A DNA stretch of 64,000 bases, from contig NC_021149.1 of the NCBI RefSeq assembly GCF_000380335.1, positions 3,648,501 to 3,712,500 of the forward strand. Reading direction: 5' to 3'. Every line of letters begins with the position of its first letter. Within the stretch, counting starts at the first letter, position 1. The DNA comes from Azotobacter vinelandii CA. Lineage in GTDB: Bacteria; Pseudomonadota; Gammaproteobacteria; Pseudomonadales; Pseudomonadaceae. Below are positions 47,859 to 56,807 of the stretch, one piece after another. The translations under genes and the position numbers were made by a program. The notes below the pieces were generated by a model, which was not told the origin of the DNA, did not search any database, and saw only the letters and a program-made list of their open reading frames with translations.

Positions 47859-49555
47859 GCCAACGATCCCAAGCCAGCCGCGTAGCGTTCAGCCAGCACG
47901 CTGACGATCCGCTCCGCCTCCTGCGCATTGGCGCAGATGACCTGCTGCTCCAGCGGGCGAAGCTGCTGGTTTAGTACGACCCAACGGGATTGCTCCATCG
48001 ATTGCTGCTTCAGGATCTCGGAGACAGCCGCGATGGCCGCGAGGGGCACAAGCACGGTGACGAAGGCTCCGTTCATGATGTCGCGCGTGCGCCGGTTCCG
48101 CAGGAAGTAATCGAGTGCCCATCGCAGCTTGCCGCGTTCCGGCTGGGTCGGATCATAGACGAAGGCCAGAATCGAGCAATTACGCCGGCCGGCTTCGACT
48201 GCTGCTGCCTCAAGCGATCCGAAGGGTCTAATCTCTTGGAAGATGTCCGCCTCGGATGGAAGAGCATTGGGGTCGCTGAGAACGGCGAGGAGCCGGGCGG
48301 CCAGCCAAGTCCGGACCGCGTCCTGAAAATCATCACCAAAGTCCGGCTGAGCAAGGTCGGTGCGATACACGGTCTCGCCCGACATACGCAGGAGAAGCTC
48401 CTCGCCAGCGGGCACGGACTCACAGGTGACCGATAAGATGCGATCGGTCGATCCCTGGCGTGACCAGAACAACGTGTTTTGACCCCTTTCGCCGGAAACA
48501 TCCCAGTTGGTCTGACTGATCGACAGATTGCCGCCGATGGATTTTTGCACCTGATTGAAGACCTGCTGCACCATCCTTAGCGCGTCGCTGAGCTTCGCGA
48601 TCGTTGCCCTCAGGCGGCGGTTAGCGTCGGTGTCGAGTAGTTCGCGAATCACAGCCAAGTTCTCGTCCGCCGATGAACTGGGTGGTTGATCTTGCATAAT
48701 CCTGTCCATTCGTTCGCGCATCGCCTGCACGCTGGCGAAGCGGTTGACCATGCGAGTGGCAAAAGCCTCATCGAAGAGAGCAAGGACCCGCGTTAACCGG
48801 GACGAAGCGGCGTGCTGGATCTTTGCCAGCGCGCTCGTTCGCTGGTGTGGCAATCGGCCCTCGCCATCTTCAAGCACATCGGGATGGTCGCCGGTGAGTA
48901 GATAGAAGAGGATGCCTGCAGCAAAGCAGATGTCCGACCTAGGATCTTGTTTCGATAGGCTGCCGGCCGACAATTCCGGAAGCCGTAAAAACCGGTTGCC
49001 GACCTCCTGCCAATGCTCGGTCTGGAAGTCGATATCAGCAAGATCGTGATGGCTGATCCCGAAATCGAGCAACCAGACGCGCTCCGAAACGCCACCTTCG
49101 AGGATGATGTTGTCGGGCTTTACGTCGCGATGGACGCACCCCTGCGCATGGCAGGCCTGAAGGATATCGAGCAGGCGCGATGTGATCGTCACGGCCGTTT
49201 CAATCAACACTGACGCTTGCGATTCGCGCCACGACCGCAGCGTGGTTCCCGCGATGAATTCGGTCACGATGAAAGGAGCGACAGTGCCGTCTGCGTGTCG
49301 ATGTGCGTTGCTCTCTATGAGCTTAGGAATACCGTCAACGCCGAAGCTGTCATAGGCGGTCGCCTCGCGGAAGAAGCGAGCCCGGCGCTCAGCAACATTC
49401 TTCGATTTGATGATCTTGAGGAATCCGATCTTCCCGTCGGACTTGCGTCGCGCGCGATACGCTTCGCCTTGGCCGCCGCCATCCAACTCCTCGAGCTTCT
49501 CCCAGCGCATCTTCCACGTCTGCTCATAGACCCATGGTGATTGTATCTCGGTCAT
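47855..49555 (-). CDS. Hanks-type Ser/Thr protein kinase with C-terminal extension
   Basis: The protein has 566 residues. The kinase domain (about 15-290) has a glycine loop (LDGGGQGEAY, 25-33), lysine in GFLKII (K47), Glu in FREA (E64), the catalytic loop VH142-RDVKPDNII and DFG in LLDFGIS (164-166). All residues for activity are present. The rest holds a coiled region and a thioredoxin-like stretch (NCSILAFVYDPTQPERGKLR) followed by a hydrophobic segment (AFVTVLVPLAAIAAVSEI). It is antisense inside a transfer operon with its own broken partner, which suggests an inserted cargo module, possibly defensive. Substrate unknown. Confidence 0.85.
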   Translation of the reverse strand: MTEIQSPWVYEQTWKMRWEKLEELDGGGQGEAYRARRKSDGKIGFLKIIKSKNVAERRARFFREATAYDSFGVDGIPKLIESNAHRHADGTVAPFIVTEFIAGTTLRSWRESQASVLIETAVTITSRLLDILQACHAQGCVHRDVKPDNIILEGGVSERVWLLDFGISHHDLADIDFQTEHWQEVGNRFLRLPELSAGSLSKQDPRSDICFAAGILFYLLTGDHPDVLEDGEGRLPHQRTSALAKIQHAASSRLTRVLALFDEAFATRMVNRFASVQAMRERMDRIMQDQPPSSSADENLAVIRELLDTDANRRLRATIAKLSDALRMVQQVFNQVQKSIGGNLSISQTNWDVSGERGQNTLFWSRQGSTDRILSVTCESVPAGEELLLRMSGETVYRTDLAQPDFGDDFQDAVRTWLAARLLAVLSDPNALPSEADIFQEIRPFGSLEAAAVEAGRRNCSILAFVYDPTQPERGKLRWALDYFLRNRRTRDIMNGAFVTVLVPLAAIAAVSEILKQQSMEQSRWVVLNQQLRPLEQQVICANAQEAERIVSVLAERYAAGLGSLA

Positions 49556-50144
49556 GCTCTGCCGCTACCTCAGCCACATCAGGGACTCGACCTATTCTGA
49601 TGCCTTTCCAAGTCACTGACTCACCTTTGTGCACTCCATCCTACGCTACAATACTCCCACTCTCTGAAGCGGCTTTACATCACTCTGAAAGTGCGGCGCC
49701 CACAGTTTAAGTAGCACAGCAGTTCGGAATCCAACTCCCCATCTGAAGGAGATTGGACGTGAAGAAGCGCTTTTCCGAAGAACAGATCATCGGCTTCCTG
49801 CGTGAGGCGGAAGCCAGCATGGCAGGTAAATAAGGGGACAGGGGTAATTAAGGCATTACCGAATGATCGCTCCGGGTCGACTGCTTCCGGTCACGACCAA
49901 GCGTGATTCGGCCCAAAGCGGACTGATCCCCCGACTGTCACCTCCGTGGAAACACCAACGTCACGCTTTCCGACACAGTGACGCTCCACCACCATTTCCG
50001 TGATTGCAAGCCCGACTCCCCGCCTCTTCCCTGCGACGCCCCACCCGCCCGAAAAAATACCAACCCGTCGCGTTTAGGTTTTCCTGCTGCGTCCTGCACG
50101 CCATTCCGATTTGCTGTGCCTGACCAACCACCAGGTGCAGCATC
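49556..50144. other. Non-coding junction with IS3 remnant
   Basis: The stretch contains the kinase leader, a short IS3-type remnant (49759-49833) and about 310 bp before the TIGR03757 start. CGTCAC/GTGACG dyads near 49957-49982 are the only structure noticed. It marks the right edge of the insertion that split the transfer operon and presumably contains a promoter for its second half. Confidence 0.5.
49759..49833 (+). pseudogene. IS3-family orfA remnant
   Basis: A GTG start after AAGGAG begins MKKRFSEEQIIGFLREAEA, the typical start of IS3-family OrfA. It runs out after 24 codons at a stop. The rest of the IS is gone. Confidence 0.65.
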
Positions 50145-50573
50145 ATGCCCAGACCTCCCGCAATCTCCCCACGCCGCAAGACCGCCGGTTTCTGCGTTTT
50201 CGTGGCCATGGCGGCCATCGCCAGCGCCCAGGCCGAAACCTGGGTCGTGACCGACCGGGCCCATCCCGTTACCCTCCCCGCCGGCGTCCGCCTCATCCAG
50301 TTGGATGAGCAGCAGCGCCTCGAGGACCTTCTCTCCCGATCGCTCCCCGACGACCCCGAGCAGGCCGCCCGTGCGGCGCAGCGCGTCATGAACTCCCCGC
50401 AAGGCCAGCGCCTGCAGCAGGAGCTGGCCAAGGCCCAGCAGGATCTCACCGACGCTTGGAGCGTCGGGGTGGCGAAGATCCCCGCTGTGGTCGTCGACCG
50501 CCGGTACGTCGTCTACGGCCAGCCCGACGTCGCGGCGGCCCTGCGGCTGATCGAAGCCCGGAGGACGCGATGA
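50145..50573 (+). CDS. TIGR03757-family ICE protein (DUF1525)
   Basis: The protein has 142 residues. A signal peptide (ending ASAQAETW) is followed by a thioredoxin-like fold without a CxxC: WVVTDRAHPVTLPAGVRLIQLDEQQRLEDLLSRSLP, LAKAQQDLTDAWSVGVAKIPAVVVDRRYVVYGQPDVAAA. It matches TIGR03757, the TrbC/TraW-like exported protein of this T4SS. It overlaps the next gene as ATGA. Confidence 0.92.
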   Translation: MPRPPAISPRRKTAGFCVFVAMAAIASAQAETWVVTDRAHPVTLPAGVRLIQLDEQQRLEDLLSRSLPDDPEQAARAAQRVMNSPQGQRLQQELAKAQQDLTDAWSVGVAKIPAVVVDRRYVVYGQPDVAAALRLIEARRTR

Positions 50574-51502
50574 AACGCTCACCGCTGCGTCCCCTGGCCC
50601 TGGCGATCGCCACGACCCTGCCGGTCGGCACCTCGGTCGCGCTCGATACCGCCGCCATCGTCGCCTCGACGCTGTCGCCCGACTGCCTGGAATACAAGGT
50701 GGTCGGCATCTGCTACTGGCTGTACTGCTCGGCCGGCTGCCGGGTGCGCACTTCGACGAAGGTGCGCCACTACATTCCCGACGCCGTGGTGTCCGCCTAC
50801 GCCAACACCGGCGACAACCCCTGGAGCGAGGTCAGCGCCCTGGGCGCCCCGAACGTCGCAGCCCAAGCGGGCAACGACGGGACCACGAACCACGGCAACG
50901 AGAACAACCTCGCCAAGTTCAAGGAGGCCGACGTCATCGGCCATCCGGGCGGCGCGGTCTTCAGCCGCTTCGCCAGTGCCTCCGGCTACGCCTGCCGGGG
51001 CGCGACCAGCCCGCTCGTCCCGTACCTGCTGAGCACACTGGACAGCCTCGCCTGGCGCCATGGCGTTCCCGAGTCGGTCTACCCGGAGGCGCTGGTCCCC
51101 GGGATGCGCGAGGTGGGCGGCACGCTCTCCGGCGACCTGTGGGGCAGCGTCTATCCCCGTAGCGGCTTCCTGCACCAGACCGACGACCACAAGGCCGGGG
51201 CGGTCTTCGCCCAGCGTGCCGGCGACATCACCACGCGCCAGGGGCAACCGCACGTCTACCTGCCGATGCTGGCCCATCCCCAGGACGGCTATTGGCCCGC
51301 CGGCGAGTTGCTCGAGGGCAATGCCCGCACCGGGAAATGGCAGGAGCTGACCCCGCGCCTCAGCCAGAGCTGCGCGGTGTTCCCCAACGGCGGCAGCCAC
51401 GCCCAGGCCGCGGACGGGGCCTATGCCTGGGCGCTCTGGCGCCCCTACGCCTGCTGCCAGCGGCGCGGCCAGCGCTTTCTGGGTAGCACGGACGTCCAAT
51501 GA
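50570..51502 (+). CDS. TIGR03756-family ICE protein (TraU-like)
   Basis: The protein has 310 residues. A signal peptide is followed by a Cys-rich periplasmic protein (SPDCLEYKVVGICYWLYCSAGCRVRTSTKVRHYIPDAVVSAY; also SGYACRG, SQSCAVFPNGGS, PYACCQRRG). This matches TIGR03756, related to TraU, needed for DNA transfer rather than pilus assembly in F-like systems. The many cysteines explain the DsbA-like protein upstream. Confidence 0.92.
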   Translation: MKRSPLRPLALAIATTLPVGTSVALDTAAIVASTLSPDCLEYKVVGICYWLYCSAGCRVRTSTKVRHYIPDAVVSAYANTGDNPWSEVSALGAPNVAAQAGNDGTTNHGNENNLAKFKEADVIGHPGGAVFSRFASASGYACRGATSPLVPYLLSTLDSLAWRHGVPESVYPEALVPGMREVGGTLSGDLWGSVYPRSGFLHQTDDHKAGAVFAQRAGDITTRQGQPHVYLPMLAHPQDGYWPAGELLEGNARTGKWQELTPRLSQSCAVFPNGGSHAQAADGAYAWALWRPYACCQRRGQRFLGSTDVQ

Positions 51503-51524
51503 TCCTCGGTGACGGGAGCAGTAC

Positions 51525-52889
51525 ATGAAACGCATCACCCAAGCAGCGGGCCTGGCGGGCCTCGCGCTCAGCCTGAGCGGCGCGACGGCCCTGGCGGTCG
51601 ATCCCATCAAGGTCGAAGCCCAGGGCAGCGTCATCGGCGACGACGTGCTCTACAACATCGGCGGCGGGAGTGCCGTGACGATGGGCAGCGCCGGGCAGAT
51701 GGAAAGCATCACCGTGGGGATGGGCTGGCAGAACAACCTCATCTGCGGAAACATGAGCCTGAGCAACACCCTGGAGAACCAGCTCAACGGCGCGACCAAC
51801 GGTTTCCAGACCATCATGAGCACGGTGATCCAGAACGTCACCGGAGCGGTCTCCTCCCTGCCCGCGCTGGCCCTGCAGCGTTCCAACCCGGCCCTGTACA
51901 ACCTGCTCACCAACGGCATCCTGCAGGCGCGCCTGGACTACGACCGCTCCAAGGGGGCCTGCCGCTCGCTCGTCGAGCGCATGGCCGACATCGCCGGCAA
52001 CCAGATGGGCTGGGGAACCGTCGCCCAGGCCCAGAAGATGGGCCAGGCCCTGTCCACCAGCGCCGACGCGGTCGAGGTGGTGGACAAGTCCGAGAGCGCG
52101 CCCGGCAGCGGCGGCGTCACCTGGGTCGGCGGCACCCAGGCCGGCGGTGCCGGCCAGCAGCCGATCCGCGTGGTCGGCGACGTGACCAGGGCCGGCTACA
52201 ACCAGCTCAACCGGCGCTCGCCCACCAACACCTCGAGCATTCCGGCGGATAGCTGCGCCAACGGACTGGTCTGCGGCTACTGGGAGTCGCCGGCGGAAGC
52301 CGCCGCGTTCGGCAACCGCGTGCTCGGCGAGCAGCAGATCAGGACCTGCGAGGGCTGTGCCAGCGAATCGACGCCGGGGGTGGGCCTGACGCTGCTCATC
52401 CAGGAAACCTACGACGAGAAGATCAAGGCGATCGAAGAGCTTCTCAAGCCGGGTACCGAAATCACCGACGAGAAGCTGCGCCAGGCCAGCAGCGACTCGC
52501 TGCCCGTCACCCGCGGGGTGATCGCCGCCCTGCGCGACGAACGCGACCAGAAGGTACTCGCCCAGCGCCTGGCCTCGGAAGTCGCCTTGTCCGAGGTCCT
52601 CGGCCAAGCGTTGTTGCTGACGCGCCTGCTGAACTCCGGCGCACGCGAGCCGAACGTGGCCGCGAACGCGCTGGCCGTGAGCGCGGTGGGGCAGCAGACC
52701 GCGGTCCTGCAGAAGGAGATCGACAACCTGAAGATGGAGCTGGACCTGCGCCGCGAACTCTCCAAGAACTCGCCGCTGGCGATCGTCGAACGCGGCCAGA
52801 GCCGGACCGAGAACTCCCGTTCCGTCCTGCCGGCCGCCCCTGAAACCGACCGTCTGCAGCAACTGCAGAAGTCGTCCGCCAAGGAGTGA
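51525..52889 (+). CDS. TIGR03755-family ICE protein (TraH-like position)
   Basis: The protein has 454 residues. A signal peptide (to about residue 25) precedes the mature protein, which contains YNIGGGSAVTMGSAGQMESITVGMGWQNNLICGNMSLSNTLENQLNGATNGFQ and a C-terminal coiled coil. It matches TIGR03755 (PFL_4711) and lies where F-like systems have traH. A role in outer-membrane pilus assembly is inferred. Confidence 0.92.
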   Translation: MKRITQAAGLAGLALSLSGATALAVDPIKVEAQGSVIGDDVLYNIGGGSAVTMGSAGQMESITVGMGWQNNLICGNMSLSNTLENQLNGATNGFQTIMSTVIQNVTGAVSSLPALALQRSNPALYNLLTNGILQARLDYDRSKGACRSLVERMADIAGNQMGWGTVAQAQKMGQALSTSADAVEVVDKSESAPGSGGVTWVGGTQAGGAGQQPIRVVGDVTRAGYNQLNRRSPTNTSSIPADSCANGLVCGYWESPAEAAAFGNRVLGEQQIRTCEGCASESTPGVGLTLLIQETYDEKIKAIEELLKPGTEITDEKLRQASSDSLPVTRGVIAALRDERDQKVLAQRLASEVALSEVLGQALLLTRLLNSGAREPNVAANALAVSAVGQQTAVLQKEIDNLKMELDLRRELSKNSPLAIVERGQSRTENSRSVLPAAPETDRLQQLQKSSAKE

Positions 52890-52895
52890 TCCGCC

Positions 52896-53252
52896 ATGGA
52901 TCTGCAACCCCGCAAAAAACCCAATTTGCTCCGGGAGCTGGCCGTCGCCCTGGTTCTCACGGTCGGCCTGGTGATCGCCGGCGTGCTGCTCGGCAGCCTC
53001 GCCATCCAGCTCTTCGGCGGCGTCGAGCAGTGGCTGACCTGGCGGGCCGACAACTACCTGGGCCTGCTGGCCTGGAGGCTCTGCCTGTACGCCGGCATCG
53101 CCACCGCCTGGATCGGGCTCAGGCGGCGCTTGCCCCTTCCCGAGCCCGGCCCCGCACGCAACCGCCTGCGCCGCATCGAGGGCCTGATCGTGCTGCTGGC
53201 CGCGATCGTCGAACTCATCAAGGCGCCGGTGAACTGGATGGAGGTTCTATGA
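52896..53252 (+). CDS. Small two-helix membrane protein of the transfer operon
   Basis: The protein has 118 residues. Hydrophobic segments at about 13-40 and 54-73 are followed by a basic loop and a third weak segment (IEGLIVLLAAIVELIKAPV). It is found in this position in related ICEs as a conserved hypothetical. It overlaps the TraG-like start as ATGA. Confidence 0.8.
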   Translation: MDLQPRKKPNLLRELAVALVLTVGLVIAGVLLGSLAIQLFGGVEQWLTWRADNYLGLLAWRLCLYAGIATAWIGLRRRLPLPEPGPARNRLRRIEGLIVLLAAIVELIKAPVNWMEVL

Positions 53253-54814
53253 CCGTCACGCTCTACACCAACGACTACCTGGAGTATTACCTGACGCTGG
53301 TCGGCTGGCTGGTCAACAACGGGATCTGGAACCTGATTTCCGACACCGGCCTGTTCGCCGTGCCGTTCATCGTCATCGTCGCCCGCGAATGGCTGAAGGT
53401 CCGCCAGGAAGGCGCCGACGAGGGCAACAAGGGCGTCCTCTCGCTCGCCCGGATCGAGACGCACCTCTATGTCGGCTACATGGTCGTCTCCCTCGCCGGT
53501 ATACCGGCCGTCCACGTCGGCCTCGACACCCTCCAGTTCGACCAGGAGCGCGCCCAGCAATGCCAGACCACCGTGCCGGCGCCGGCCGACACCGGCTGGA
53601 GCACGACCTTCAGCAGCCTGGCCGGCAAGAGCGCCCAGGTGCCGATCTGGTGGGCCTTCATGCACGCGCTGTCCAAGGGCATCACCAGCGGCGCGGTAGC
53701 GGCGATCCCCTGCGGGACGGACCTTCGCCAGATGCGCATGGAGGTCGACGCGACGCGGATCGCCAACCCCCTGCTCGCCCAGGAAGTGGCCGACTTCAGC
53801 CACGACTGCTTCGGCCCCTCTCGGGCCAGGCTCTTCATGCGGCAGCCGGACCTCGGCGCAATGGCCAACGATGCGAAGGCCCTGCAGGACCTGAACTGGA
53901 TCGGCAGCCGCTTCTTCCTGGACACCGCCGGCTACTACGACACCGACTATTCCAAGACACCCAGGGCGGCCTGGCCCTACGACGCCAAGCGCGACGTCGG
54001 GCTGCCCCAGGTCACCGGAGGCGGCGGCTATCCGACGTGCAAGCAGTGGTGGTCCGACAGCGGGAAAGGCCTGCGGGCCCGCCTGCAGGCCCAGGTCGCC
54101 CCGGATCTACTGACCCGGTTCCAGGGCTGGGCGAACTGGCTGTCTCAGGAGGAAGTCACCGATGCGGTGATTCGGGAACTCGTCTCGCCCAATCGGCAAC
54201 TCGCTGGAGCAGTTTATTCGGATTACGGCGGACGGGCTGGTGAGGGACAAACGATCTCGCATGCCCTGACCAGAACGCTCGGCACCATCGGTATCATCAC
54301 CGGCGCCACCGAATACTTCCCTGGTGTGGACATCGTTCGGCAAGGGCTGCCCATGGTGTTGGCGTTCCTGAAGATGGCGATGGTCATCTGCCTGCCCATG
54401 GTGCTGCTCATCGGCGCCTACCAACTGCAAGTGGCCATGACGATGAGCGTGATCTATTTCGCGATCATGTTCGTCGACTTCTGGTTCGAACTGGCTCGCT
54501 GGGTCGATAGCACGATTCTCGATGCTCTATATGGTTCGGGATTGCAGAGCTTGACCTTCGACCCGCTTATAGGCATGCAAAACGAATCACAGAGCATTCT
54601 GCTCAACTACGTGATAGGCGCGATGTTCATTATCCTTCCTATGTTCTGGGTTGGGGCGCTGGGCTGGGCCGGCATCCAGGCAGGCAAGGTATTGGAAGGA
54701 CTGTCAGACGGAACTAAAGCCGCTCAAAATGCCGGGACTAAAGGTTTTGGAGTTGTAAACGACACGTACAGCGGAGCTAAAAGCGGCTTCAACAAAGGAA
54801 AGAAAGGAGACTAA
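53249..54814 (+). CDS. TraG N-terminal-domain mating-pair protein
   Basis: The protein has 521 residues. YTNDYLEYYLTLVGWLVNNGIWNLISDTGLFAVPFIVIVAREWLKVRQEG is the TraG_N opening, and at least four further transmembrane segments lie between about 355 and 480. The family acts at the inner membrane in mating-pair stabilisation and is unrelated to the VirD4-type TraG of IncP. From about 54150 onward the DNA is less GC-rich, and the C-terminus (KSGFNKGKKGD) is short, so the 3' part may derive from a recombination event. Confidence 0.9.
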   Translation: MTVTLYTNDYLEYYLTLVGWLVNNGIWNLISDTGLFAVPFIVIVAREWLKVRQEGADEGNKGVLSLARIETHLYVGYMVVSLAGIPAVHVGLDTLQFDQERAQQCQTTVPAPADTGWSTTFSSLAGKSAQVPIWWAFMHALSKGITSGAVAAIPCGTDLRQMRMEVDATRIANPLLAQEVADFSHDCFGPSRARLFMRQPDLGAMANDAKALQDLNWIGSRFFLDTAGYYDTDYSKTPRAAWPYDAKRDVGLPQVTGGGGYPTCKQWWSDSGKGLRARLQAQVAPDLLTRFQGWANWLSQEEVTDAVIRELVSPNRQLAGAVYSDYGGRAGEGQTISHALTRTLGTIGIITGATEYFPGVDIVRQGLPMVLAFLKMAMVICLPMVLLIGAYQLQVAMTMSVIYFAIMFVDFWFELARWVDSTILDALYGSGLQSLTFDPLIGMQNESQSILLNYVIGAMFIILPMFWVGALGWAGIQAGKVLEGLSDGTKAAQNAGTKGFGVVNDTYSGAKSGFNKGKKGD

Positions 54815-54831
54815 ACCTCCATCAACCTTTA

Positions 54832-55137
54832 TTACGGACCATCGTCTCGATGCCCCCATTGGTCGAGACGGTGGCCAAATACATCTCGACCATACGGCGC
54901 GTCAATATCTTTTGATGACCGCGAGGGCGAGAAGTAAGCCAAAGCGCCAATCGCCGCCAGCACCAACAAGCCCTTGATCAAATCTTTCAAACAAAAAAGC
55001 AGGCCAAGTACGATCGCGACCTTAAGCAGACGCCCCCACAGACTGGAGGCGTTCCGAGGCGGAATGGCCGCGTAGATATCGACCAGAACAAGGCCCAAGG
55101 AGACGAATACGTTTGAATCTTTGTCCTTGATGCTCAT
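54832..55137 (-). CDS. Hypothetical membrane protein
   Basis: The protein has 101 residues. Two adjacent hydrophobic segments (about 38-68, LLKVAIVLGLLFCLKDLIKGLLVLAAIGALAYF) follow a short polar N-terminus. No family is recognised. It is convergent with the TraG-N gene and begins the antisense toxin-antitoxin block. Confidence 0.6.
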   Translation of the reverse strand: MSIKDKDSNVFVSLGLVLVDIYAAIPPRNASSLWGRLLKVAIVLGLLFCLKDLIKGLLVLAAIGALAYFSPSRSSKDIDAPYGRDVFGHRLDQWGHRDDGP

Positions 55138-55189
55138 AAGTGTCCCTCCACTGCCCTCTCAAACGAACTTCAGCAATATCAAAGCGCCA

Positions 55190-55363
55190 TCATATACGCC
55201 GATTTTTGTCTACTGACAAGGCATCAGTCGGCTTCAAATTGGGCATGACCACGCGCTCGGCATGGCTCCAGTCGACGTAATCCGTCGAATCGTGCTCCTC
55301 CCAGAAGGTCCGCTCTTCCGCCTCGCTCTGGAAGACTGGAGTCGGCTTAGGTTTCTTTGTCAT
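55190..55363 (-). CDS. Small CopG-type antitoxin-like protein (57 residues)
   Basis: ATG at 55363 to TGA at 55190-55192 encodes 57 residues beginning MTKKPKPTPVFQSEAEERTFWEEHDSTDYVDWSHAERVVMPNLKP, the pattern of the CopG/BrnA-like antitoxin family (PF12441). It lies 6 bp downstream of mazF on the same strand. No BrnT-type toxin is nearby, so it is an orphan or a passenger of the mazEF operon. Confidence 0.7.
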   Translation of the reverse strand: MTKKPKPTPVFQSEAEERTFWEEHDSTDYVDWSHAERVVMPNLKPTDALSVDKNRRI

Positions 55364-55369
55364 TTCGCC

Positions 55370-55693
55370 TCAAGCAATACCGAGAAACACGGTTAGCGAC
55401 CGACTCACGGCCAGCATGGTTTCTGCGTTGACCGAGCCGATCACCTCGCCCACTTTCTCGCGGGGGATCGTTTGCGGCTTGTCCACCATGATCTGTGATG
55501 GCTTGTGCAACCCGGTTCTCGGCGCGGCCTCGATGTCGATGCGATAAAGCGGCGCCTCCCGCAAATCGCTCGTGATAGGAAGAATGGTCACGGAAGGCAA
55601 CGCCGAGAACAGATCGGACTGGATGACCAACGCCGGGCGAGGCTTTCCGTAGGCGCCCTGCAAGGCGACCACCACCACGGCACCTCGATTCAT
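55370..55693 (-). CDS. mazF: MazF/PemK-family endoribonuclease toxin
   Basis: The protein has 107 residues from the ATG at 55693 (MNRGAVVVVALQGAYGKPRPALVIQSD), overlapping the antitoxin stop as ATGA. VTILPITSDL, TGLHKPSQIMVDKPQTIPREKVG and ETMLAVSRSLTVFLGI complete the PemK fold. Family members cut mRNA at short sequences. Gene order (antitoxin first) is canonical. Confidence 0.9.
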   Translation of the reverse strand: MNRGAVVVVALQGAYGKPRPALVIQSDLFSALPSVTILPITSDLREAPLYRIDIEAAPRTGLHKPSQIMVDKPQTIPREKVGEVIGSVNAETMLAVSRSLTVFLGIA

Positions 55694-55899
55694 TCCCACC
55701 CCTCTGTGTCAGCCGCGCTTTCCAGCCACTCCAGACTTTCTTTCTCTTGCGGATCATTCTGTACGAGAAGGCACTGCCGCCTCGCCTCTTCCGCAAAGCC
55801 GGGAGCACGGGTGTCCGGCACCCAGATTTGCACCGGGCGCAACCCAGCAGCCCGCAGCGCCTCGCGCCGCTTCCTGACCCGCTCACGCACGGTCTGCAT
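55690..55899 (-). CDS. MazE-family antitoxin (DUF3018)
   Basis: The protein has 69 residues from the ATG at 55899, with GGGGAGG 5 nt upstream. RERVRKRREALRAAGLRPVQIWVPDTRAPGFAEEARRQ is the RHH-like DUF3018 antitoxin core; the acidic tail (EKESLEWLESAADTEGWE) would bind the toxin. Confidence 0.88.
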   Translation of the reverse strand: MQTVRERVRKRREALRAAGLRPVQIWVPDTRAPGFAEEARRQCLLVQNDPQEKESLEWLESAADTEGWE

Positions 55900-56092
55900 A
55901 TGACCTCCCCTTGCTTGCGGCATATTTGCTACATGTAACGATAGCAGCAAGAGGCCAGACGGGCAATGCAGCGTCACAGGGAAGCATTGCATAGCGGCAA
56001 TTTGCCACTGAAGCCGGCGCTCGAAAGTCAGTTAAATATCGGCTGGACCGTTTCTGGACCACCATGCCCTTTTAGGACCAAGGAAAATATAA

Positions 56093-56695
56093 ATGAAAAA
56101 ACTCGCTGGAATGGTTTTGCTGAGCCTGTCGACAGGTGCAATCGCAGGCGGAACCCAGATCAACGATAACAATGTATTCTATTATTATGAATCCCGCGCC
56201 GATATAAGGACACCAGACACCAAACTTGCCGAAATGATTTCTGTCGACTACCGAACCGCGAGAGATGAATTTACTCGTCATGATCTTTTCGAGCAAATAA
56301 AACCTGTCCTCGAGGAAAAACTCAATCAAGCAAAAGCGAACAATCTGGTTTCTTTTCAAATTACTGGAAACCTTGGGGAGTATGACTTCGAACGCAAGGC
56401 ATTTCCCACTGGCTTCGGAAAAGGAAGCTATATCCCATTCGGTAATAGTTATGCCGCTACCTTTGAAAATGCGGAAGACCTGAGCTTCATCGACATTCCC
56501 CCCGAGCAAGCCAGAACCTTCTCATCTGCCCTACAGAAAGGCCGGCGTATCAGCATCGAACTCGAAGGAACCCCGGTGGCAGCAAAAGAAGACAATCTGG
56601 ACTGGAATCACACCAAGGCCTTGGTGGTAAAGGTCACTAAAATGACGATCACCCTGGCTAACGGTGGAACCCGGATCGGCGAGAAGCATCTGTAA
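56093..56695 (+). CDS. Exported protein of unknown function
   Basis: The protein has 200 residues. A signal peptide (MKKLAGMVLLSLSTGAIAGG) is followed by a soluble domain with IRTPDTKLAEMISVDYRTARDEFTRHDLFEQIKPVLEEKL and ALVVKVTKMTITLANG. It may belong to the DUF4852 group, but I am not certain. AAGGAAA precedes the start. The gene is clearly less GC-rich than the conjugation genes. It stands alone between toxin-antitoxin remnants. Confidence 0.7.
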   Translation: MKKLAGMVLLSLSTGAIAGGTQINDNNVFYYYESRADIRTPDTKLAEMISVDYRTARDEFTRHDLFEQIKPVLEEKLNQAKANNLVSFQITGNLGEYDFERKAFPTGFGKGSYIPFGNSYAATFENAEDLSFIDIPPEQARTFSSALQKGRRISIELEGTPVAAKEDNLDWNHTKALVVKVTKMTITLANGGTRIGEKHL

Positions 56696-56697
56696 TA

Positions 56698-56807
56698 CAC
56701 GAACAAGTAGAGCGTTTCCAGCGGCTGCGCGTCGATCCACTCACTGACGCAAGCCTTGGGCGATGGGCGCAGCGGCTCGGAAATCACGTTCGCATCAGCA
56801 GGATCAT
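56698..56807 (-). pseudogene. FitB/VapC-like PIN toxin, truncated and frameshifted
   Basis: Directly after the FitA-like stop, ATGATCCTGCTGATGCG starts as MILL and then loses one base compared with the expected LLDTNVISEP. In the shifted frame the PIN start continues as DANVISEPLRPSPKACVSEWIDAQPLETLYL before similarity ends near 56700. Both the frameshift and the missing two-thirds show an inactive toxin. Confidence 0.75.
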
